Below, piece after piece: positions 22,487-29,996 of a stretch of 33,857 nucleotides of DNA. Source of the DNA: Zymogenus sp964542895. GTDB taxonomy: Bacteria; Desulfobacterota; Zymogenia; Zymogenales; Zymogenaceae. The DNA lies in assembly GCA_964542895.1 (NCBI GenBank), contig CAZIWT010000020.1, positions 1-33,857 on the forward strand. Direction: 5' to 3'. Position 1 is the stretch's first letter, and each line of letters starts with the position of its first letter. A program made the translations under genes and the position numbers. The notes beneath the pieces were generated by a model. The model had not been told where the DNA came from. It did no database searches and saw nothing but the letters and a program-made list of their open reading frames with translations.

Positions 22487-22920
22487 GCTATTACGTCAAC
22501 GAAACGGTAAAGTCCGACACTTACATCTCCGCCATTGGAGCGGCCGAAGAGGACAGGGCCTATTTCATCACGGCGCCGGCGTGGGTGGACAGCCTGACAC
22601 AACTCGACAGGGACGGCTCGAAGTTCAGGACGGTGGGCGGGGGGCTTCACAGGCAGAGCTATGCGAGACTCGAAACCGGCAGGACGATCACGCTTGAGGG
22701 CGACGAGACTTTTGGCCTGATATTTGACACAGATCTCGCTAAAATACAGACCCTCATTAATGCCGGCGGCGAACTCGAATTGAGCCAAGACGACGGCGCC
22801 ACGAAGTATATTGTCGAGCACGACCCGGAGGTAACGGAGCTCGACATGCGTCCGGTGGACATGTACAAGAAGCGGGCCTACACCGGCGCGCTCAAATTTA
22901 TCTTTATCAGGACGGGCTAA
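22483..22920 (+). CDS. Tail protein, beta-rich, 145 residues
   Basis: This gene is coupled to the previous one by ATGA. The 145-residue protein is predicted beta-rich (TYISAIGAAEEDRAYFITAP; then RTITLEGDETFGLIFDT), ending in a hydrophobic strand. Such small beta proteins between the tape measure and receptor-binding genes are commonly distal-tail or tip adaptors. No specific family is recognised. Confidence 0.45.
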   Translation: MSYYVNETVKSDTYISAIGAAEEDRAYFITAPAWVDSLTQLDRDGSKFRTVGGGLHRQSYARLETGRTITLEGDETFGLIFDTDLAKIQTLINAGGELELSQDDGATKYIVEHDPEVTELDMRPVDMYKKRAYTGALKFIFIRTG

Positions 22921-22924
22921 ATTT

Positions 22925-24238
22925 ATGGGACTTTTGATTAAATTCAAACATGCAAATACCTCGGAGGGGGGGGTACTCTCGATAGCGAACACCGACATCC
23001 AAACCGGCATCCCCTACGATTTTCTGCCGGAGATAGACGACGAGACACGGCTGGCCGGATGGATAATCGGGAAAAAGGGCTTCGTCAAGAACGAGTCGGA
23101 CGACATGGCGTCGGGCGTTTATCTCATCATATCGAGGCTGACCGAGGGCGAGGATAGGATTCTCATACACTCCGGCACCGAGGACGACGTGTGGGACGAC
23201 GCCGAGGAATACCCGACGGGGCCGACCGGCCCGGAGGGTGACGAGTGGTACGGCGCAGGGGATGTTGCGGAGGCAATCGAGATTGGCGACTCCGAGTTCT
23301 ATATCGAGAGCGAGTACGAGGAGGGCTTCCACGACGGAGACGTGATCTTCCTGCTCAATAGGGTCACCAACACATGGGAGAGACTGACGCTCGACAGTGT
23401 TGAGTGGGACTGGGGCGCATCGGGGCCCACGGGACCCACGGGGCCGGGGTTTTACGGGGCGAAGCTCACCGCCACCGGCGTAACGGAGAACGCCTATCCC
23501 GTAAAGGAGAAGGCCACGATGCAGGGGACGGGGACGGAGGCATTTTCGCTTTCGGGCAAATACCTGACCCTTTTGATAGACGGCAAATACACCGCGACGG
23601 TGGAGTTCACCACGGAGACCACGGCGGCGGAGGTCGCCGAGACGATGAACACCGCCCTGGGCGACTATCTTGAGGCCACGGCATCCGCAGGAAAGGTGCG
23701 GATAGACCATCTCCTTTACTACTACCACCATTACTTCAAGATAACTGCCGGCGACGCCCTGACGGAACTTGGCTTTGATACGAACGAACACCGTGGCTGT
23801 GACGGTTCCATCATTGCGGCGGGGCTGTTACTGGGGGATATCAAGCCGGAGATCGTGAGTGTGGACACCTCGGGGGTGGTGGGAGACGGCGAGTACGACA
23901 ACTCTAATTATCCCATCCTGCCGGATCCGGTTGGAACGGTGGATGACGTGCTGACGTTGACGTTCGAGGACGACGAGACCTACTCGATATCATCCGTGAA
24001 CCACGGAACAATCGCCACCGATTGCAAGACCTCCGAGGACGTGTCGCCGGCTCACGGAAGCGGGGTTTACTGCACGATATACTCCGCCGGATTTTCCGGG
24101 ACGTTCGCCGAGGGCGACACCATTGTGGTGACGACCGCCGCCTCTGCGGAGGGTTTCTGGCTGGAGAATATCGGCGAGGCGGACTGCGAGAGGATTTCGC
24201 CCAACAGGTGTGGGTTGAAGGCGATATACAGATTTTAG
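22925..24238 (+). CDS. Tail structural protein with collagen-like GPTGPTG insertions
   Basis: The 437-residue protein has a beta-rich N-terminal domain. At about residues 97-105 there is PTGPTGPEG and at about 164-174 SGPTGPTGPG, short collagen-like triplets flanking an acidic segment (DVAEAIEIGDSEFYIESE). Further beta-domains follow (about 180-437, with DDVLTLTFEDDETYSISS and Gly-rich loops). GXT-type triplets are used in phage fibres as trimerising hinges. The same motif in the capsid protein suggests exchange or convergent use. A receptor-binding or tip-fibre role is likely but not proven. Confidence 0.55.
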   Translation: MGLLIKFKHANTSEGGVLSIANTDIQTGIPYDFLPEIDDETRLAGWIIGKKGFVKNESDDMASGVYLIISRLTEGEDRILIHSGTEDDVWDDAEEYPTGPTGPEGDEWYGAGDVAEAIEIGDSEFYIESEYEEGFHDGDVIFLLNRVTNTWERLTLDSVEWDWGASGPTGPTGPGFYGAKLTATGVTENAYPVKEKATMQGTGTEAFSLSGKYLTLLIDGKYTATVEFTTETTAAEVAETMNTALGDYLEATASAGKVRIDHLLYYYHHYFKITAGDALTELGFDTNEHRGCDGSIIAAGLLLGDIKPEIVSVDTSGVVGDGEYDNSNYPILPDPVGTVDDVLTLTFEDDETYSISSVNHGTIATDCKTSEDVSPAHGSGVYCTIYSAGFSGTFAEGDTIVVTTAASAEGFWLENIGEADCERISPNRCGLKAIYRF

Positions 24239-24240
24239 CG

Positions 24241-24810
24241 ATGGGCCTCCCCCGCTTTAAAAATATGGGAGAGCCACGCCTCGTCCTGACTATCGAGGAC
24301 GACGAACCAGACCACACCGGCATGTTCGTTTTAACCATCGAGGACGACGCCCCGGAAAAGAGGGGCCCCTACGTCCTGACCATCGAGGACGAGGAGCCGG
24401 AAGAGGACTGGGTGAAGCTCGGCACGTTTTCGGTAGACAGTAAAGACAGCTACACGATAGATACATTCGTCGGTGGTAGTTATTCTGGCTACGCCGGCCA
24501 CATAACGACCAAATATAACAGGGTGAAGGTTGTGGGCGGCAGAACGGCCTGGCTTGACGGAACAGCGGACTATCCTCCCGACGGCGGCTGGCGGGCCTTC
24601 ATAAACGTCATCACCCAGATAGATTATGCGCGAATAGGCCCATTCCCCTCGTTTGCGTACAACCAAGAGGCGGCCCTGAACGCCTTTCACGGGGCGACCG
24701 CCGAATTGAGTGTGGGGAGCGACCACCTTGTTTACTGGGGAATAAGGGACATCGCCAACTATAGAAATAAAGGCGTTATGACGTTCGAGATATGGGGCAT
24801 TAATGTATGA
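24241..24810 (+). CDS. Tail protein with VLTIEDDEP tandem repeats
   Basis: The ATG at 24241 lies two bases after the previous stop; the longer upstream frame from 24022 runs inside the previous gene and is rejected. The protein has 189 residues. Residues about 13-57 are three 15-residue repeats, (R/M/P)xVLTIEDDxPxxxG. A beta-domain follows (VDSKDSYTIDTFVGGSYSG). This second domain (about 65-189) resembles small carbohydrate- or surface-binding jelly rolls in tail proteins, for example HXXH-free 'H-type' lectin-like tail modules. It is coupled by ATGA to the hub-like gene. Confidence 0.5.
   Translation: MGLPRFKNMGEPRLVLTIEDDEPDHTGMFVLTIEDDAPEKRGPYVLTIEDEEPEEDWVKLGTFSVDSKDSYTIDTFVGGSYSGYAGHITTKYNRVKVVGGRTAWLDGTADYPPDGGWRAFINVITQIDYARIGPFPSFAYNQEAALNAFHGATAELSVGSDHLVYWGIRDIANYRNKGVMTFEIWGINV
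24277..24411 (+). repeat. Three 45-bp tandem coding repeats
   Basis: Units start at 24277, 24322 and 24367, each encoding a 15-residue VLTIEDD(D/E)xP unit. The protein repeats are closer than the DNA copies, so the units have diverged at silent sites while selection kept the protein pattern. Confidence 0.9.
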
Positions 24811-26801
24811 CGGAAGTCTTTTTACAGGACAATTTCAACGAGCTCGGGAGCCTGCTCCTTGAGGAGGACATTTCCTCCGACGGGGCCTACTACAGTGCGA
24901 TTGACGGCGTTGGGCATCTGTACGTTGGAACGGAATCGGGAAACGCAGGGATCCTCCGGCACCCATCTGTGCTACCCTCAACATATAGGATTACCATCCA
25001 TAATTACCCCCTTGAGGCAACCGGCTACCTCGCCTGTATAGTCGGGGGATCCCTGCCCGAAATAACCGACAAATCGACGTTCGACGCCACCCGTAGGATA
25101 TGGATATGGTCGGCCGGGTGGCAGGTGCTCCATATCTGCGTTCTCGGGACGGACGGCAATGTCTACACGTGGGACGGCGACTCGTGGGAGACGGGAACGA
25201 TACCCGCCACCACGGAGGGCTTCGACCAGGAGGACGACTACAGGCTGGTGTTAGAGCGGACGGTAGACCAAAAAGCCGTCGTCACGCTTTACGACGACGA
25301 GGACGAGATCATAACCCAGACCGATCCGGTAGGAGTTTACGGCTTTTCGACGCACGAGGACCATTATTTCTGCTGTGGTTCACCCTACACAGACGAGCCG
25401 TTCTCTGATGGCTACGGGTTCGACGGTGAGCAGGTTGAACCGTATTTTTATCTCGACGGCGATGACGACACTATAACGATAGACGATAAGGTCACGTTCG
25501 ACTGCGGCGGGGCGGAGAAAAACGTAAATCTATATTTCGATAAAGGCCTTCAGGTCTCCGGCGATTTTGATATTCAGCTGGATTTCAATCAGACGACGCT
25601 GGACACCGGGGCGGGGGCGAACCGGTTCCTCACCCTATATATGATGCTGGATGCCGACAATTATATTAGGGCCCTAAAATTCAGAACCCAAACTGGCGAG
25701 CGTTTTTATTTTCAGGTTTATGTAGACGGCGGGCAGGTTTATTCGGCGAATCCGGCCACGGCCTTAAAAGATTCCAAGTTAAGGATTACAAGGGTGGGCG
25801 ATGTTGTCACCGGCTATTATTGGGATGGCTCATGGCAGCAGATAGGGACATACACCGGCTTTCTGGAATCAAACCTGTATACTGCTGTCCAATTCATCTC
25901 CAACGCCGCCGCCAACGTATGGGAGGTCGATAACCTAAAGGTCAACTCCGGCACGATACGCCTCGAAAACCGGTCGAGGAAATACACCACGGTGTGGGGC
26001 CGGGAGGTGGAATGGGGCACCCCGGAGATGGAGATCATCAACCGCATCCTCGACGACTCGGAATACTCCCCCACGGTCAATTGGGGCGGGGACTCGCTGG
26101 AGATCATCAACTCCATCCGGGAGGAGTTCGGCGCCGATCTTGACATGTTGATAAATTCCATCGGGGAAGATTACGAGGATAGCGAGGATCTGCTGATCAT
26201 TAACTCCATCGGCTACGAGGACCCGGGTGTTGATACTCACGAAGTCGTCCTTTACATGGACGGCGAGGACATCACCGACAAGGTAACAAATATCGAGTGG
26301 CAGATGGACGAGGCCCGGGTCCCAAACACGATCAGGGTAGATATAGCCGATGAGTATCTGTACGTCATAAAGCGGATGTACACCCGCGCCGACGCCGACT
26401 TTATGGAGCCGCGGTTGTCGCTGTACGTGGACGGCTATCTGATAGACGACTATTTCATCGACAAGCTTGAAATGTCGGAGAAGCCGGAGAGCACCACGTG
26501 GCAGATATGGGGGCGTAATAGGGCCGCCCTGCTTACCTATCCATATGCCGTGAAGATCACACGGGTGTGGAACGACCGCTCGACCCGGATGAACATAATG
26601 CGGGAGATAGCCGAGGACTGCGGCCTGACGCTGGATTACCTCGTGCCGGATTTCACGATTCCGGCGGGGCGGTTTTCCGTCGAGGACGAATATCCCCTTG
26701 AGGCACTGAAGAGACTTGCCGGCGTGGACGGCTCGCACATCAGGAGCGGGGGCGGGGCCGTAATCTGCGTGAAGGAACACCTATACGTGGAGGAGGGTTA
26801 A
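24807..26801 (+). CDS. Large tail-tip protein: lectin-like domains plus hub-like C-terminus
   Basis: The 664-residue protein starts at an ATGA overlap. Residues about 5-190 and 205-385 look like two concanavalin/LamG-type beta sandwiches. The second contains SGDFDIQLDFNQTTLDTG, DADNYIRALKFRT and WDGSWQQIGTYTG, typical of sugar- or surface-binding modules. Residues about 409-475 carry four loose copies of an EIINSI motif with acidic spacers. The C-terminal 190 residues (VVLYMDGEDITDKVTNIEWQ; later DRSTRMNIMREIAEDCGLTL) resemble baseplate-hub/tail-tip domains that plug the tube. Together this suggests a tip protein combining a hub with receptor-binding domains. Confidence 0.55.
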   Translation: MTEVFLQDNFNELGSLLLEEDISSDGAYYSAIDGVGHLYVGTESGNAGILRHPSVLPSTYRITIHNYPLEATGYLACIVGGSLPEITDKSTFDATRRIWIWSAGWQVLHICVLGTDGNVYTWDGDSWETGTIPATTEGFDQEDDYRLVLERTVDQKAVVTLYDDEDEIITQTDPVGVYGFSTHEDHYFCCGSPYTDEPFSDGYGFDGEQVEPYFYLDGDDDTITIDDKVTFDCGGAEKNVNLYFDKGLQVSGDFDIQLDFNQTTLDTGAGANRFLTLYMMLDADNYIRALKFRTQTGERFYFQVYVDGGQVYSANPATALKDSKLRITRVGDVVTGYYWDGSWQQIGTYTGFLESNLYTAVQFISNAAANVWEVDNLKVNSGTIRLENRSRKYTTVWGREVEWGTPEMEIINRILDDSEYSPTVNWGGDSLEIINSIREEFGADLDMLINSIGEDYEDSEDLLIINSIGYEDPGVDTHEVVLYMDGEDITDKVTNIEWQMDEARVPNTIRVDIADEYLYVIKRMYTRADADFMEPRLSLYVDGYLIDDYFIDKLEMSEKPESTTWQIWGRNRAALLTYPYAVKITRVWNDRSTRMNIMREIAEDCGLTLDYLVPDFTIPAGRFSVEDEYPLEALKRLAGVDGSHIRSGGGAVICVKEHLYVEEG

Positions 26802-26804
26802 TAA

Positions 26805-27347
26805 ATGGAGAATTTTATGACAGATTTCGATGACCTATGGGAAAACGGCCACCCGGCTCAGGGATATCACGAGTTTAGATATTTTCTCGAATTCGTCAAA
26901 GACAAGCTCCCGCCGAAACCGGTGGTTGTGGAGATAGGTGTGCGCAAGGGCAGACAGAGACCTTTTTACGAGTACCTTCTGGACGCCGACTACAGGGGAA
27001 TAGATATTGTGGAGATCGATGGTATTGAGTTTATCTGCGGCGACAGCGGCAGCGAGGAGACGCTGGAGACACTTAAAGAGTGGCTTGACGGCAGGCGGAT
27101 AGACCTTCTCTTCATTGATGGGGATCATTCCTACGAGGCCGTCAAGCGGGACTACGAGCTCTACGGCCCACTGGCGGACATAATCGCTTTCCACGACATT
27201 GTTACAAAAAACCCGGAGTATCCCGGCGTGAAAATATTCTGGGACGAGATGGAGCAGAAGGGCGAAGAGACGAAGATCATCGAGTTTAAGATCGAGGAGC
27301 CGGGGAGTAAATACGGCGCTACCGGCATAGGGGTTATATTAAAATAA
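26805..27347 (+). CDS. SAM-dependent methyltransferase, class I (Methyltransf_24-like)
   Basis: GGAGGGTTAATA precedes the ATG at 26805. The 180-residue protein has the Rossmann glycine motif VVVEIGVRKGRQ at 40-51. An acidic strand end follows near 67-72. The IDGDHSYEAVKRDYE block at 104-118 and FHD at 129-131 are characteristic of the cephalosporin-hydroxylase/CmcI-like and polysaccharide-type O-methyltransferases. It probably caps or decorates a sugar. Its neighbour is a large glycosyltransferase, so the pair may build a methylated glycan on virion or host surface. It ends before a terminator, and the glycosyltransferase follows with its own ribosome site. Confidence 0.8.
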   Translation: MENFMTDFDDLWENGHPAQGYHEFRYFLEFVKDKLPPKPVVVEIGVRKGRQRPFYEYLLDADYRGIDIVEIDGIEFICGDSGSEETLETLKEWLDGRRIDLLFIDGDHSYEAVKRDYELYGPLADIIAFHDIVTKNPEYPGVKIFWDEMEQKGEETKIIEFKIEEPGSKYGATGIGVILK

Positions 27348-27372
27348 TTTCATTTATATATTGATGCGCAGA

Positions 27373-27397
27373 GGCGGGTTTTAGCCCGCCTTTTTTT
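27373..27397 (+). terminator. Terminator between methyltransferase and glycosyltransferase genes
   Basis: The stem GGCGGG (27373-27378) / CCCGCC (27385-27390) has a 6-base loop and seven T residues. The ATGGAGGAAACTGATG start of the next gene follows directly, so downstream expression needs read-through. Confidence 0.85.
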
Positions 27398-27410
27398 ATG
27401 GAGGAAACTG

Positions 27411-29993
27411 ATGGCGAAGATAGCGGTATTGGAAAATTATAAATACAGCGATTTAAAATCAAGCTGGACAAAGCAGATGATATGGCTGGCCGAGGCGCTG
27501 AAGTCATACGGGTTCGAGGTGGTGTCAAAAAATCTTACGTGCAACGGTCTTATTGCCGGCACGTACAGCCCGGAAAAACACAACCCGTGCGATATATGCG
27601 TTTACAATCACACCGACGTGTTCGAGGTTCCCGGCAACCTCGTGGAGGCCCGTCAAAGATGGATTTTTAAACCTACTGTGCCGGACGGGATACACACAAC
27701 CGTCGATATTCTCGGGTTCGGCCCCTATTCCGACATTTCGTTCAACAGGCCGGATTACGAGTCTGTGGACATGAAGGATGTCAAGGAGTTTTTTAATACC
27801 AAGGTCAGGAACTGGATAGATCGGGGGACAATGAAGTACAGCGCCACCTTTAAGAAAACCGCCGTTCCTTATGAAGACTACTGGCTTGTTTTAGGGCAGG
27901 TTCCAGGGGACACGACCAATACCCGTTACGACTTTGGCGATTACAATAAAAAGATGGCCCAGGTGGTGAAGGAGCTCGTTCGGATAGACGACAGGGATAT
28001 AGTCGTTAAGCTCCACCCGTACATGGATGGCATAACGGGGAGACACACGGTTCAGTCCGACAAGATGGAGAAAACGCTGACTGCGTTGTCTCCGAAGGTC
28101 CATGTCTATAAGGGTAAGGTGGACATACATGAGTTTATCAGAAATTGCAGGGCGGTGATTCTCGGCAACTCCGGCTCCGGAATAGACACAATGATGCACC
28201 ATAAACCGATCATCGCATGGGGCAAGCCGGAATATCACTGGGTTGCCTACGACCTGCGATACCTTGCGGATCTGTCCAGGGCGATAAAGTTCGACTGGTT
28301 TGACATGGAGGCACAGGACAAGTGGCTCTACTGGTACATCGAAAAATATTGCTATTACGATCAGAACTCGTGCACCAGGAGGGTTGGGGATCTCCTGGAG
28401 GGATTGCCCGAGGGGATGCCGGTTGAGGCGCCAGCGAAACTACCCGATGCGCCCCCGCCGCCGGCCCCAAGGGCGCGAATCTCCGTTGTGTCGACTGCGT
28501 GGGGGGGATACGGAAAACACGTTCCCAAGTTCCTGGAGTATATGGAAAATCAAACGGTAAAACCCTACGAGGTAATCGTCGTCCTGTCGGAGGCGCATGG
28601 CCTGAAGATGAAACCGCCGGGGATAAAGTACGTCAAGGAACCGGTTCGGCGGCCCCTTGGAACGCTGATAAACAAGGGGATAGAACAGGCGATGGGGGAC
28701 TGGGTGTTGGTCTTTGACGTAGACGATGAGCTTTATCCAAACGCTATAGAGGAGATAGAGAAAGCAGCGAAGAATGCCGACGTGGTTGCTCTGAAATATG
28801 ACGACGAGAAGAAAGGCGTGATGGGCCTTCCCGAGATAGGCTGGAACGGTCGCGTTTTTACCAAGGGCGGAAGCCAATCCGGGTATATGGCCTTCAAGAG
28901 GGCCCCCGTCGAAGACACACACGTGTGGAAGTGGGCGCTTTTATACAAGGCGATGGCGGAAGATAAGAAAATAGTGGAGACCGAGAACGTGTGCGCTAGG
29001 TACAGCGGAAGGCACGAGAACGTGAGGAAGATGTTCAAAAGGGGGGAACCGGAGATATTCCAAATGGTGGAGGACTACAGGCTGAAATACTCGAACATAA
29101 AGGCCAAAAAAAAAACCATAAGGCCGTCGAGACGGGCGGGGAGGAACGGGGTCCACGTGCTCCAGACATTCGATAATAACTATGCGCCGCACAGCCACAA
29201 CTCGATGAAGTCGATCATAGAGACGACCCCGGGCGTGGTTATCCACGCCATCATAACCGACGACGTGGAGGAGAGGCACCTCTTTAACCATCCGCAGGTG
29301 GCGTACTACAGGAACACTCCAAAAAGGAGGTTCGAGGGGTTTCCTGCGGCAAAGGGCTACATCAACGGGTCGGCGGCGCCGTATAATTATATCGAAGCGC
29401 TCGACATCCTGGACGTACCGAGGTTTATCATCCAGGGGATAGATATGATCGCCACGACCTCCCTCAAGCCCCTCTACGACACAAGGGTCTCGAACATCGG
29501 CGTGGCGGCTATCCCGCAAACGGAGGCGTTCAGCAGGGCAAATAATTATCCGTTCCTGCACAGGAGGGTGAAGAACTACACCAGCGGTTATCCCGCAAAG
29601 AAGCGGTGGAACAGGGTCGTGACGTTCCCGCTTGCCTCTCTCGTGATCGACACGAAGATTTGCAGGCAGCGGCTTTACAGGAAGATCATGGAGCTTTACG
29701 ACTCCGACTACGCTATAGGCGATATGATGCTCTACCAGATAGCCATCGAGGGGAATTACTACCCGCTGGACGGGCGATGGTGCGTCGGGGTCAACAACAA
29801 CCCCGTCGGCAGGAAGGCCGGTAAAACTATGGTGAGGAGTGAGAAGGATATGTGGATACTTAATTGGTACGGGAAGCGCAAACCCTGGCACAACGGGGCG
29901 CCGTTCAAGGAATACTGGGATAAATACAACGAGCCAGAGCCGGTTCCAACGATTAAGGCAGGCGTTGAAAATACCGTTGTGAATCATTTTTAA
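27411..29993 (+). CDS. Three-domain glycosyltransferase fusion
   Basis: This 860-residue protein looks like three glycosyltransferase units in one chain. Residues 1-340 are GT-B-like, ending in an ILGNSGSGIDTMMHHKPIIA motif (250-269) as in capsule-synthesis/CDP-glycerol-type enzymes. A proline-rich linker (345-353) follows. Residues 355-560 are a GT-A family 2-type domain, with ISVVSTAWGGYGKHVPKFLEYM and a metal-binding DVDD at 436-439. Residues 580-850 resemble family 8 enzymes, with RFIIQGIDMI where a DxD is expected (only Asp678 remains) and the typical C-terminal WYGKRKPWHNG. A phage with a multi-GT protein among its tail genes is unusual. Likely roles are decorating virion proteins or altering host surface sugars. 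Confidence 0.8.
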   Translation: MAKIAVLENYKYSDLKSSWTKQMIWLAEALKSYGFEVVSKNLTCNGLIAGTYSPEKHNPCDICVYNHTDVFEVPGNLVEARQRWIFKPTVPDGIHTTVDILGFGPYSDISFNRPDYESVDMKDVKEFFNTKVRNWIDRGTMKYSATFKKTAVPYEDYWLVLGQVPGDTTNTRYDFGDYNKKMAQVVKELVRIDDRDIVVKLHPYMDGITGRHTVQSDKMEKTLTALSPKVHVYKGKVDIHEFIRNCRAVILGNSGSGIDTMMHHKPIIAWGKPEYHWVAYDLRYLADLSRAIKFDWFDMEAQDKWLYWYIEKYCYYDQNSCTRRVGDLLEGLPEGMPVEAPAKLPDAPPPPAPRARISVVSTAWGGYGKHVPKFLEYMENQTVKPYEVIVVLSEAHGLKMKPPGIKYVKEPVRRPLGTLINKGIEQAMGDWVLVFDVDDELYPNAIEEIEKAAKNADVVALKYDDEKKGVMGLPEIGWNGRVFTKGGSQSGYMAFKRAPVEDTHVWKWALLYKAMAEDKKIVETENVCARYSGRHENVRKMFKRGEPEIFQMVEDYRLKYSNIKAKKKTIRPSRRAGRNGVHVLQTFDNNYAPHSHNSMKSIIETTPGVVIHAIITDDVEERHLFNHPQVAYYRNTPKRRFEGFPAAKGYINGSAAPYNYIEALDILDVPRFIIQGIDMIATTSLKPLYDTRVSNIGVAAIPQTEAFSRANNYPFLHRRVKNYTSGYPAKKRWNRVVTFPLASLVIDTKICRQRLYRKIMELYDSDYAIGDMMLYQIAIEGNYYPLDGRWCVGVNNNPVGRKAGKTMVRSEKDMWILNWYGKRKPWHNGAPFKEYWDKYNEPEPVPTIKAGVENTVVNHF

Positions 29994-29996
29994 GAT

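Noticed and set aside
22108..23791. Minus-strand ORFs of about 300 residues opposite the tail-tip genes
   Set aside because: They are shadows of GC-rich coupled + strand genes, which have proper ATGA junctions; the antisense products show no domain.
24022..24240. Upstream start at 24022 for the repeat-containing tail protein
   Set aside because: The extension lies fully inside the previous gene and is Arg/Gly-rich out-of-frame sequence; ATG 24241 follows the upstream stop directly.
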